Counted from the first letter of the stretch, positions 44,463 through 53,844 are shown. The stretch: DNA of 64,000 bases from Symbiodinium natans (GCA_905221605.1 CAJNDS010002588.1:261001-325000), one strand, 5' to 3'. The notes: a model not told the origin generated them from the sequence alone. Numbers and translations are program-made.

Positions 44463-47345
44463 CCCGAACGCCGCGGAGGACCGTGGGCTGGACCGGAGTC
44501 TCCAACAACAGATGGATGTACCTTGCCGATTAACTCCTAGGTAGGATAAGGGTTTAGGGTTTAGGTTTTAAGGTTTATTTAGGGTTTAGCGTTTAGGGTT
44601 TAGGGTTTAAGTGCCTTATTCAGAGTGTCCATATCCCGAAGAGTCCCCCTAAATCCTATCCCCTATTGTCAACCGTTCAACCTTCATCCGGCGGTATCCA
44701 TTTGGCCTCCTCTTTTTCAACTCGCCCTGATTATCAAAACTCAATTTACAACAATATTAAGATCAGAAGAGCATCTGAAACTATCATTTGGTATTTTGTT
44801 GGTATTTTGTTTGTGTGATATGGTTGTTGGGCTACATAGTTCGAGAGTCAGCACTGCGAAGATTATAACGGTCCATATCCGACCCCTGTCAGACACCCTA
44901 AGCCGGGAGGGAGAAAAACACCTCGGCAACCCTCAACCCTCAACCCCTAAACCCTAAACCCCAAAGCCACCCCAAACCCTCAACCCAACCCAACCCCCCC
45001 CCCCACCCCCCTTCCCCAACGAGCGGCGTGGGAAGGTGATTCTGGGTCTCTGCACGGCGCACTCGACGGAGCAGGCGGCCCTGAGACCCTCGGCGCAGCT
45101 TCGATTTTGGTTGGGGGGGGGGGGGGGGGTTATCGGGTTTAGGGTTTAGGGTTTTGGGGCTCTGAGGGTTTAGGGTTTGGGGCTTTTACGGTGTTTAGTA
45201 ATTTTGGGTTTAGCATTTTAGGGGGGTTCTTCAGGGTGTTTCGCTGTCACCGCGGACAGCTTGAGGGTTTACCTCACAACGCCAGCCTACCAAACCCTAA
45301 ACCCTAAATAAACCCTAAACCCTAAACCCTAAACCCTAAACCCTAAACCCTAAACCCTAAACCCTAAACCCTAAAGTGAATCTGACGCCCTGAAGGCTTG
45401 CACCCTTCTGCTATCGATTAGGAATGAAGATGATGTCCGCATTGCAGCAAGGGTACTTTGACAAGTTCCAGAACGTGGGATCCAGGAACTCGCTGGGTTC
45501 GGGCCACCCTAAGCCCTAAGCCCTAAGCCCTAGAACCCTTAACTTTATTGCGGAAACCACCGCTGTTGAAGTTCGGTTGAAGGGAGACCTTCGCTTTTTG
45601 CTTGTTGCCTGCGCGTTTGAGCGCCCGAAACCCTGTCAACCATAAAAAAACCCTATAAACCTGAACAACAAACCCTACAAACTCCCATGAAAGCGAGAAA
45701 ACCCGACAAACCATTAAAAAACCCTATAAAGCTTTAACCATCCCCGAGAACGCTGCGTGACCACCATGGACGAGAAGCTCAGCCGACTGCTCGAGCGGCC
45801 ATTACCCGGCAAGCAGGCTCTGACAGCTTGCTAGGGTATAGGGTTTAGGGTTTGGGGTTTAGGGTTTAGGATTTAGGGTTTAGGGTTTGGGGTTTAGGGT
45901 TTGGGGTTTAGGGTTTAGGGTTTGGGGCTTAGGGTTTATAACAGCGTGGAGGGACTTTGCGGTTGTGATGTGGATAGCCCAGGCCAAAACGGAATGGGAT
46001 GCACAGGTCAGACGGTATGTTGGTCTTGGCCTGTAACAGGCGAGCCAGGCACGTCAGAGAGACCTCGAGCAAAAAAATAGGGTTTAGGGTTTAGGGTTTA
46101 GGGTCTAGGGTCTAGGGTCTAGGGTCTAGGGTTTAGGGTTTAGGGTTTAGGGTGTAGGGTTTAGGGTTTAGGGTTTAGGGTTTAGCCTCATGGCATTAGG
46201 CAGTAGGGTTGAGGGTCCAGGGTCTTGAGGGTCTATAGGCACCCCCTGTTTAGGTCTAAGGCTTCCTTGGATCGCAACGCACTCGAGAAGCGCGGTTCCT
46301 GAGATGGGGCTTTTTGCGAGCAATGATTGTTCCGGGAGGTAAGGGTTTGGGGCTTGGGGTTTAGGGTTTAGGGTTTATGGTTTAGGGTTTAGGGTTTAGG
46401 GTTGTTTTAGGCCAGGCTGCATGGCAAGCGTGCTGCCGAGACTGGCGTTGCCTGAAGGGTGCGGGGTGAAGCTGAGGAAGTGCTTCTGTTTGGCCTGGGC
46501 CATAGGAGAGATGTTGGGAGCCTCTGTTGGTGCCAGCCTTGTCGTGATAGAGCGGTCGTTGAACAGCATGTTCCGTCTTTCAAGAGGACCTACTTCCGAC
46601 CGTCTGAGGGATGAGTAAGACACTTCAGCGCAAGGGGCTGCAAGAAATTTTGCTGTGTATGAGTTGGGATGTTCCCCTTTATACGACCAGTCCTTAGTCG
46701 GGATTGTAGAACCCCCTATTATAATCCCTATTAAGGATTGTTGGTACAAGCGGGAACATACCAAGGTATGATTAAAAACTATAACTGCTCAACAACAGTT
46801 AGGAAGACACCAGGGGTCGGTCCGTGTCGGAAGTACCTGCATTCTTTGCGGAGGTTTTTCATCGGGTGCTGAGAGTTCAGCCACCTTCAGAGAAGAACTC
46901 CCGAGAGCATCGGCAGTTCTGCACAGCCTGGTTGGGCTGCAACAAGGGTTTATAGGGTTCTCAAACCCTGAACCCGAAACCCTAAACCCTAAAGCCCCAA
47001 ACCCACCATAAGAGCCAGCTCAGAACACGGCGTCGACCTCTTTCACCCCCCCCCCCTCCCCTACCCTTAACAAAAAGCCTCGAAGGCCTCCAAAATGCTC
47101 AAACGATTGTTCCGCTTTTCACCCAGAGCCTTCTGTTTAAGGAACCCGAAACTCCAAACCCTAAACCCTATGGACACCAAACCCTTCTTACTCGATTGAA
47201 AACCTTGGGCAGGCTGTGTCCATGGCTGGCCACGCCGCTTCGATGGTCTTCTCGCGCCTTTGATGAGTCTGGATTCTTTGGCATCAGATATGCACAATTC
47301 ATAATGAGTGCCAAGTATTGCCAAGTAATCAAACAATATTTTTGA
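44463..47345 (+). CDS. Multi-exon gene model A with telomere-repeat introns
   Basis: Plus-strand islands chain in phase as follows: 44463-44527 (GA donor), 45024-45109 (GT donor; or ending 45102 with a GA donor), 45422-45496 (GT), 45749-45808 (GC donor GCAAGC), 45945-46014 (donor GTATGT), 46261-46338 (AG|GTAAGG), 46416-46446 (GT), 46814-46947 (GT) and 47213-47345 (TGA). From 45422 to 46455 all phases agree: G|AA, G|CG, CG|G and AG|G junctions each complete a codon. Exon text reads as protein, for example DEKLSRLLERPLP, WRDFAVVMWIAQAKTE, ATHSRSAVPEMGLF and SGAESSATFREELPRASA. An alternative stop (TGA 46453-46455) would end the gene at the seventh exon. The first two exons together resemble an AP2-type DNA-binding fold (GVSNNRW ... 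GKVILG ... STEQAAL), but that is weak. The product is not recognised. The introns are dominated by TTTAGGG/CCCTAAA repeat and, in one case, a MITE-like element. All boundaries were placed by eye. Confidence 0.4.
44620..44940. other. Unique DNA inside a putative intron of model A
   Basis: Contains a 110-codon plus ORF start (44625-44957), an A/T-rich stretch and GTCCATATCC words at both ends (44628 and 44871), which may be the borders of an inserted element. Confidence 0.35.
45293..45376 (-). repeat. CCCTAAA tract in a putative intron of model A
   Basis: About eleven units. The same putative intron (about 45110-45421) starts with a G run and TTTAGGG units (45131-45175), so its two ends carry opposite-strand telomeric repeat that could pair. 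Confidence 0.95.
45809..45944 (+). other. Putative 136-bp GC-AG intron made mainly of TTTAGGG repeat
   Basis: Starts GCAAGC at 45809 and ends TTTATAACAG at 45944. Bases 45834-45938 are TTTAGGG with TTTGGGG variants. Splicing joins CCC-G with CG-TGG, keeping the frame open on both sides. Confidence 0.45.
46078..46186 (+). repeat. TTTAGGG tract with an internal TCTAGGG block
   Basis: About 15 units. Four or five consecutive TCTAGGG variants lie at about 46099-46130 between canonical blocks. The tract is inside the putative intron 46015-46260. Confidence 0.95.
46339..46415 (+). other. Putative 77-bp intron consisting almost only of telomere-like repeat
   Basis: It begins AG|GTAAGGG, a near-perfect donor, runs through about nine TTTAGGG/TTTGGGG units, and ends TTGTTTTAGGCCAG|G. 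Removing it joins GGG-AG to G-CTG and keeps one open frame from 46261 through 46455. Confidence 0.5.
46663..46765. mobile_element. MITE/introner-like element with target-site duplication
   Basis: The 103-bp element has ends GTTGGGATGTTCCC and GGGAACATACCAAG (inverted repeats with two mismatches). It is flanked by direct repeats GTATGA at 46657-46662 and 46766-46771. It lies within the putative intron 46447-46813 of model A. Relatives occur at 50061-50164 and 52991-53035. Confidence 0.7.
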
Positions 47346-47398
47346 GGCTTGTTACACTACTCTGCATCTTGCTTAAAATATTTTTTCATGCTAATTAT

Positions 47399-47536
47399 TG
47401 CTACTATTTGCTTAAGAACCCCCCTCCCCCCCAACAAATAATAATAAATAAAAACAAGTAAATAAATAACCTATATTACTCTTATAAAGAAGAATATTCG
47501 TTATTTTTTGGAAGAAACTGTGTAGTGCTGTTGCTT
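47399..47536 (+). repeat. Dispersed repeat, copy 2 (copy 1 at 22376-22490)
   Basis: Shares GCTACTATTTGCTTAAGAAC, GAAGAATATT and AGTGCTGTTG blocks with copy 1, with an expanded A/T-rich middle. It lies just after the putative end of model A. Confidence 0.8.
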
Positions 47537-48320
47537 TGTTATGGGGGGGAGTGTTGCGATCCCTATTTTAGGGTTTAGGGTTTAGGGTTTTTTAGGGCTT
47601 AGGGGGAGCAGGAACCCAAAAGACCCAAACCCTTAAATGGCTTAGGAATCTCGATCAGGTGCCCTTGCTCTATCTTATCCCAAACGCTGAGCCTTGAATC
47701 GCACAAAACTAGGAACCCTGAAGCCCCAAGACGCGTTTAGATACACATAGTATATAAGAGGTACACAAGAGCCCAAAACTAAGGGCCCAATCTTTTTTGC
47801 GGGCCCCTAGGGGCCTAGGAATACAATACAGCCATTCAAACAGATGTGGTTCTTCGTCTGAGAGGGGACTCTGGCAGATTTTGGGGCCCAGCCGCCTCCA
47901 AGTCCAGAACCTGAAGACTTCTCTTGTTGTGGAACCCACAAGCCCTAAACCCTAAACTCCATGAACCTAACCTTCCTGAATCCGCCCCTTCCGGGGATTA
48001 GTTTTTGCTTGCGCAGGTTTGACTTGCCCGATCCCCAAAGAAGAGCCACATCGGGCCACATCGGGCCCCGGGAATGGAGTAGAATAGTGTGGTATTATAA
48101 TCGAGCAATAGAAAAGTACATGAATAGTATTATGGCCTATTATTTTGGCCGACGTGTTTTTTTTGGGTCGAGGAGGAGGCCGCCCCTAAACTTGTTCCTT
48201 CGAGGGTGTATGACTGGTTTTTTTTCGCCTCCGTTTAAGTTTCAGGCTCTCAGATACCCGAGACTCCCCAAACCCCATGTGAACCCTCCTTGGAGACTAA
48301 GGCTTCCCTCACCTGTGCAG
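47537..48320. other. Unique DNA with short telomere-like runs
   Basis: TTTAGGG runs at 47569-47591 and CCCTAAA at 47943-47957. A plus ORF (47961-48380) covers the next region and includes the first exon of model B. Nothing else assigned. Confidence 0.35.
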
Positions 48321-50456
48321 AGTCGGGGAATCTCTGCTTTTAAAAAGGACACAGACAGGGCTTCGGGATTTAGGGTTTAGGGTTTAACCCTAGACCCTAG
48401 ACCCTAAACCCTAAACCCTAAACCCTAAACCCGGAAAGTTTTCGGGACGAGGGACCTCCAAGAAGACCGATCGAGGCAAAGGCTGCTTGCTCCTTTGGGG
48501 CCTGCGATCAGAATTTTTCTTGAAGCAAGCATAAAAGTCATCCATCACATATGTGCTAACTTCTTTCGATCATATTTGCAAGTACTAGACACACAGATAC
48601 ATGCGCGCATGCTTTCGCGCAACTCTATGACTACATCCACATCTGTTTTCGTATCTATACATACTCGTGCCACACCGAGCTTGCTTGTTTCAACATGGGA
48701 CAGGAGCCTTGCATGTTCGCCTTGTTGCTATGGAGAGAATAGCCAACTGGCACAGCGACTTGGGCATTCCACAGTGCCAGAAAGCTCCTTTAGAGATGCC
48801 AAGGCCGACAAATTTCCCGAGCCCTGAAACCGTTCTCTCAACCCTACCTTTTGAACCCTAAACCCTAAACCCTAAACCCTAAACCCTAAACCCTAAACCC
48901 TAAACCCTAAACCCTAAACCCTAAACCCTAAACCCTAAACCCTAAACCCTAAACCCTGCAGAGTGTCCGAGAGGTCAGCTAAGCGGGTGGCAAAAAAAAA
49001 ACCTAAACCCTAAACCCTAAACCCTGAGCAGTCTGAACCCGTCTCTGCCCCTCTAAGCCCAAGCCTCATCCGAAGATAGCCCGCAGGACGTGGACCAACT
49101 GCTGGATGCCCACTCTATGAAGGCGGGCTGGGGGGGTTTAGGGTTTAGGGCTTATAGGGTTTAGGGTTTAGGGTTTAGGGTTTAGGGTTTAGGGTTTAGG
49201 GTTTAGGGTTTAGGGTTTAGGGTTTAGGGTGCAGGCTCTAAAGGGTTTAGGGTTTCGGGAAGGGTTTCATGACCGTGGCTTTGGGATTAAAGGGTCACAG
49301 GGTTTGGGGATAAAAGGGTTTAGGTTTAGCCCTGAGAAATGGCACCAGTCCGGAAAGTTGGTAAGTCCTGCTGTTGGGCAGGTGGGGTGGGGTGTTGGGG
49401 GAGTCGTGAACGCTTCAGGCCCGAAACCATAAAAAGGCTCACAACACATACGATTCTGGGATTCTGATCAATTTCTGGCGGAAGACAGCATCATTTGCGC
49501 CGAAACTTGTTCGCAGTCTACGACCCCACTACCAGGCAGCACCTCTTTAAGGCTTCCGCGGCTGTCGGTGTGGCTGTTTGGGGCTCCGATCTTTGAAGCC
49601 CTCACTCCAACCCATGCCCAAACGAAGGCCCAACTAACAAACAGGACCATACCTCAACAGACACTTTGGCCTGTCTCCAGTCTGGTAAGCCCAAGCCAAA
49701 CCCCGCAACCAACCCAGGTCAAAGGCTCAATTTGCCCCTAGACCCGGGACCCTAAACCCCAAACCCCAAACCCCAAACCCCAAACCCCAAACCCCCAACC
49801 CCAAACCCCAAAACCCCAAACCCCAAACCCAAACCCCAAACCCCAAACCCCAAACCCCAAAAACCCCAAACCCCAAACCCCAAACCCCAAACCCCAAACC
49901 CCAAACCCTGCCTTTTTGTTGCCGCTTGCCCTTGACATCTCGGACTTTTTTTTTTGTATTTCCAGCCGATCTCTGAGAGGCGCCCAAGCCACCGTGGAGT
50001 CGGCAGTGTCTTGGGGGCAAGATTGGCCGATTTTCAGGGTTTCGGATTTTAGGGCTTTATGTTGGGATGTTCCCCCAGTTCTTAATTGGGATGATAGTAC
50101 CCCCCCCCCCCCCCCTCCTTATTATGATCCCTAGGACTGGTAGTCTAAGGGGGAAGGTCCCAAGTTTCTTGGTAGGGGAAGGAGACCAGATTCCTGGTCT
50201 GTTTGTTCCATCGTCGGCCCAGAGGCCGAGGCGAAGATTGGCGATGAGGGCCCATCTCGGGCCTTTAGTAGGCTTGAGAGCTTCTGTTTCCTTTCGTAAG
50301 GCTTACAAAGCTCAGACGGCGTGCAGGGATAGCGCTTGTGGAGTCTGCAGGGCCTTGCTTAACCCATCTATTGTTGAAAGGGGTTTAACAGAAGGCTAAG
50401 GGCTTGCCAGGCCCCATGCCTCTAAAGGGGGTTTTGGGTTGGCTGCGTTTTGAGGG
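48321..50456 (+). CDS. Multi-exon gene model B with telomere-repeat introns
   Basis: Candidate exons: 48321-48366 (strong acceptor CCCTCACCTGTGCAG; text SRGISAFKKDTDRAS), then 48439 onward (FGTRDLQEDRSRQRLLAPLG), 48704-48861 (LHVRLVAMERIANWHSDLG; its stop TAA is formed by a CCCTAAA unit), 49064-49135 (SSEDSPQDVDQLLDAHSMK; donor G|GTTTAGGG), 49337-49360 (donor GTAAGT), 49489-49535 (SFAPKLVRSLRPHYQ; GC donor), 50223-50295 (AEAKIGDEGPSRAFSRLE; donor GTAAGG), 50327-50382 (DSACGVCRALLNPSIVE) and about 50407-50456. Phases match across 48366/48439, 49135/49337/49489 and 50295/50327. Whether all belong to one gene is unknown; the stop at 48859-48861 would require skipping or a second gene. The protein is not recognised. 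Putative introns hold long TTTAGGG, CCCTAAA and CCCCAAA tracts and a MITE-like element. Confidence 0.35.
48367..48438 (+). other. Putative 72-bp GA-AG intron that is a head-to-head telomeric palindrome
   Basis: The segment runs G|GATTTAGGGTTTAGGG, meets CCCTAGACCCTAGACCC near 48386, continues as CCCTAAA units and ends GGAAAG. Read as DNA history it looks like a telomere-telomere fusion. Read as RNA it is a self-pairing intron whose removal joins TCG-G to TT-TTC in an open frame. Confidence 0.45.
48855..48957 (-). repeat. Interstitial telomere-like tract, CCCTAAA on the plus strand
   Basis: About 15 uniform units, followed by the 41-bp sandwich element at 48961-49001 and then three more CCCTAAA units. 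Confidence 0.97.
48961..49001 (+). repeat. 41-bp A-tailed element between telomere tracts, copy 1
   Basis: Starts GAGTGTCCGAGAGGTCAGC and ends GGGTGGC plus ten A residues, immediately followed by CCTAAACCC. An identical copy, with the same A-tail length, lies at 53595-53635, and a diverged one at about 55703-55728. Confidence 0.9.
49136..49229 (+). repeat. TTTAGGG tract starting exactly at a putative GT donor
   Basis: About 13 units; the first base pair of the tract is the putative donor of exon 49064-49135. Confidence 0.96.
49749..49908 (-). repeat. CCCCAAA variant telomere-like block
   Basis: About 22 units of CCCCAAA with small length changes and only the first and last units canonical. 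The Gly-Phe-Trp-rich minus ORFs here are artefacts. Confidence 0.97.
50061..50164. mobile_element. MITE/introner-like element, second family member
   Basis: Ends GTTGGGATGTTCCCCC and GGGGGAAGGTCCCAAG form inverted repeats over about 104 bp, with a C run inside. The target-site duplication is weak (TTTAT against TTTCT). It lies in the putative intron before exon 50223. Confidence 0.6.
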
Positions 50457-50459
50457 TTT

Positions 50460-51615
50460 GGGAAGTCGTCTGCATTCGAAGCAACGACTCCCTGCACCTC
50501 AGGCAGCCCGCAAAGCAAAGTTCTCAAACCCTCTAAGCCCAGGGGTGCGTGCAGCGCGGGTGGCAAGAAAAGAGCCGAGCCTAAACCTCAATTGGGGGTT
50601 GTAGGTACTCCTCAATATTCCCCCTAACAGTAGGATTGACCCCAAGAAGGTACCCCGAATTTCGGACACCCCCCCAATCCCCACATCCCACAGAACGAGA
50701 CCTCTGTGACAAGCCGAGGAACAGCCGAGAGGCTGTGTCAAGGTCGGCCTCCAAGGACCCATCGGGTCTGGGAGGCTTCAGGGTTTAGGGTTTAGGCTTT
50801 TAGGGTTTAGGGTTTAGGGTTCAGGTAACTTCCACATGTCTATTGTAGGGGTATCAAGCGCGAAATACGGCTTGCCCCAGGCCCCAGGCAGGGGGCATGT
50901 CAACTAATTACAGTTGAAACCTTACGTATCAAAGCCGCAGGAAGTTTTCCGACCCAAGCCAATCCCTGAATCCCACCGCAACCCCAAACCCCCAGAAAAA
51001 AATGCGGAAGCCCCATGCATCCCTAAGCCTCATCATCAACAAAGATCTTTGGCAAGCGTGAAATCAATCCGAACCCCAAGGCCAGGTGGAAAGAAAGCAG
51101 AAAACAGCTCCCTAAACCCTAAACCCTAAACCCTCAACCCTAAACCCTAAAGAAGCCAAAATCGCTGCGCCAACGCGCAGGAGCGGCCCCGGCCCGTGCC
51201 AGCAAAGCAGGCCCAAGTGCAGCCAGAAGCTTGGGTTTAGGGTTGGTAAGGCCTGGTAGGGTTCGTAGGGTTGGAGCGTGTTTAATTAGTGTGGGATGAG
51301 GGGGGTTTTCGGGCTTGGAAGGGTTTAGGTTTTGGGATTGGACGTTTTTTGCCGGCTCGGACTCCATGAATGTGTTGCTTGAAGCGTTGTTGGAGGGGGG
51401 GCTGGCACACACTGCCTGGTGGATCCTAAGGGAGTCTGATCAACTGGCTGGTGTGTAACTGGGGGGGTGGAGGAGCAGAAGCCGGTTTCATTAGGTTGCA
51501 GGGCTCAGGGCTTGTTTGACCCGACCCCTTGTCTCATACCGATATCGTCCCATCACCCCCTCCGGCACCAGTGGGTCAGGTGACCAGCTCAGTCAACGCC
51601 GTCTTGTTTGTTTAG
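50460..51615. other. Unique DNA with three short telomere-like tracts
   Basis: TTTAGGG at 50779-50823 and CCCTAAA at 51112-51152, plus TTTAGGG words near 51233. Open frames at 50404-50604 and 51140-51412 (minus) are Pro/Ala-rich and not assigned. Confidence 0.35.
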
Positions 51616-51666
51616 TCTTTGAGGGCGGAAATTGTGAGCTTGTGGCGCTGTTCAACGCAACGCAAG
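51616..51666 (+). CDS. Candidate internal exon
   Basis: Acceptor CTTGTTTGTTTAG ends at 51615 and donor CAAG|GTAGCT begins at 51667. Read as 2 nt, 16 codons, 1 nt, the frame is FEGGNCELVALFNATQ. Both splice sites are good and the text is protein-like; product unknown. Confidence 0.4.
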
Positions 51667-51669
51667 GTA

Positions 51670-52990
51670 GCTCCTGTCTCAGGGTGCCTCCTGCAGAATG
51701 CCCACCCACCCCAAACCCAGCATTCGATTGCGCTGCCTCATTTTATTTTCAGACCTCGGGGATCTGCAATGAAGAGCCTCAGTCCGAAACGCGCCGGTTC
51801 CTAACAATCCGTCCTTGCCACAGCCTCATTCTGTTGGCAGGGGAATGAGTTCAACAACCACAAGAGCCCTGAAACTCTACCCAGGTTAATTTGGTAACAT
51901 TCTGAGACCTGAGAGTCGTAACCAGCCCAGGAACCAGGCATTCCCGCGTCGCCTGTGGCGGAGGAACCGTCTTCACCCAAGGACAGGGGGTTCGGATGGC
52001 ATCAGGGCGTTTCGGGGTTCATGGTCTTGGGTTTTTGGATGGGGGCTGGGACCCAGTAGGCCCTTATTCCCTTGTTGTTGGGTTTAGGTTCCCTTACCAG
52101 CACCTTTTAAACCAAAAAGGTCACCCTTTTTTGTTCCTGGGTTGCTCTTGGGTCTAGGGGGTGAGCAGGGGCTAGCTCGGAAGAGAGTCTTAAGGGTGTC
52201 TGAATATCTTAAGGGTGTCTCAATAGCCTTTGGCTTCCTCCTTGATGAGGTCCTGGGTTGCTCTGGGCGAGCCTCTGCATAAGTGTCGATCCGCACCATC
52301 CTCCATGCGACGAAAAAGTGTGATGAGTGCTGCAGACTGTAGCATGCGCAAAGTCGCAAAGGCCCGGGAATTGAAGTGTGCCTTTGTGTCAATTTAAGCT
52401 CTCAAGCAGTGTCTTTCTGTAGGATTGGCGGAATGGCATAGCGTTCAACACCCTACATTCCCCTGTAAGGATGTGTTGAAAGTGTATACAAGGAGCGCTA
52501 CTGCCCGAAACTGAGACGTGGTATGTTTATAAGGCATCTGTGACCAACAAGACTGCAATCCCTGCGAAAGGCCATGTCGTCAAAGAGTTGCAAGAGTCGC
52601 GGTCTCCACAACGACTCCAAGCCATCAAAGAGCCTCGGCAGCAACAAACGTTGGGGAACGGGGTCCCCTCGGGCGGCCATGGAGGATGCGAGATCTGGTG
52701 GATTTGAGACGAGCGTTTCGGAAACCTTACGGGTAGCTTCATGGGCCCTCAATGTGGTCCCGTACCTCTTTAAAGGGTTCTGATGTGTGGGCCCTTAAGG
52801 GGAACAAAAAGGGGTATATAAACGGTGCCACTTCCAACGGCCCATACTAAGGGGCCATGAAACTACCCGAAGAGAAACTGATTAGAGGCCTCTTCGCCTT
52901 AAACTGCAAACCCTGAACCTACACCCTAAACATCCCTAACCCCCCTACACCCCCAACCACAAACACCTAAACACTCTACACCCTATGAAC
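51670..52990. other. Unique DNA with a small dispersed repeat and a possible exon
   Basis: The TTTAGGTTCCCTTA repeat word sits at 52083. Around 52570-52690 both strands are open: plus GHVVKELQESRSPQRL, minus a 84-codon frame (52498-52752). The strand cannot be chosen by eye. Confidence 0.35.
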
Positions 52991-53035
52991 TTGGGATGTT
53001 CCCTAAGGACTGCTAGCATAAGGGGAACATCCCAA
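52991..53035. mobile_element. Short fold-back member of the TTGGGATGTTCCC family
   Basis: TTGGGATGTTCCC (52991-53003) and GGGAACATCCCAA (53023-53035) are perfect inverted repeats around a 19-bp loop. This is a deletion derivative of the elements at 46663 and 50061. Confidence 0.75.
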
Positions 53036-53127
53036 TGCTACACCTTAGACATCTTCAAAAGCCCAGTGCTCCCCAAACCTTAAGCATCCTAAAGGCCCAG
53101 GGTTGAGGAAGTTCAGGGTTGAGAGAT

Positions 53128-53206
53128 TTAGGGTTTAGGATTCAGGGTTTAGGGTTTAGGGTTTAGAGTTTAGGGTTTAGGATTCAGGGTTTAGGGTTTA
53201 GGGTTT
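53128..53206 (+). repeat. Interstitial telomere-like tract, TTTAGGG on the plus strand
   Basis: About ten units with TTCAGGG and TTTAGAG variants. Confidence 0.93.
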
Positions 53207-53594
53207 TCTAGGGTCTTCTCTGCGAAGTTGTAGTCTGGCTGTTGCTGCATGCGCTTGCTCTTACTCACCGTAATTCGCACACTTCTGACTGTCCCGCTTA
53301 CACTTTCACGGGGGTAGCCACGAGAGCTGTCCCTGGCAGGCTTGACGTTTCGAATGCCTGAGAGAGAGAGAGAGAGGGTTTAGGGTTTACCCTAAAACCC
53401 ACGCACACTTGACTTCCAAAGCTGCCCCGGGCGTCCACAGAGGAATCCCTTCAATGCCCGAAGGCCTCCCCCGAGGGCCTTTCGGGGTGGAACCATTCTC
53501 TTGAGAACCCGATCTGTGATGTTGGAGGAAGTTCGTGTCGTGCATGCTGGGCCAAAAAAAGCAACCCTAAACCCTAAACCCTAAACCCTAAACC

Positions 53595-53635
53595 GAGTGT
53601 CCGAGAGGTCAGCTAAGCGGGTGGCAAAAAAAAAA
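53595..53635 (+). repeat. 41-bp A-tailed element between telomere tracts, copy 2
   Basis: Identical to 48961-49001 including ten A residues. Directly preceded by CCCTAAACC and followed by CCCTAAACC. Confidence 0.92.
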
Positions 53636-53844
53636 CCCTAAACCGTTCAATTCTGCTTTCTTTGGAGTTGTCCGCGATTGCCAGCGTGTAGCCCTGCATG
53701 GTGACTCAACACATCAAGCCCTCCAAACCCTGGCAACCCCCCAAAAAAAGCCTTGAAGCAACTTTTTGCAAACACAAACAGACCCTGACAAAAGCCCAAA
53801 GAAGCCAAAAAGGAAACCCAAACCTGTCAGATATGTGATATTGA

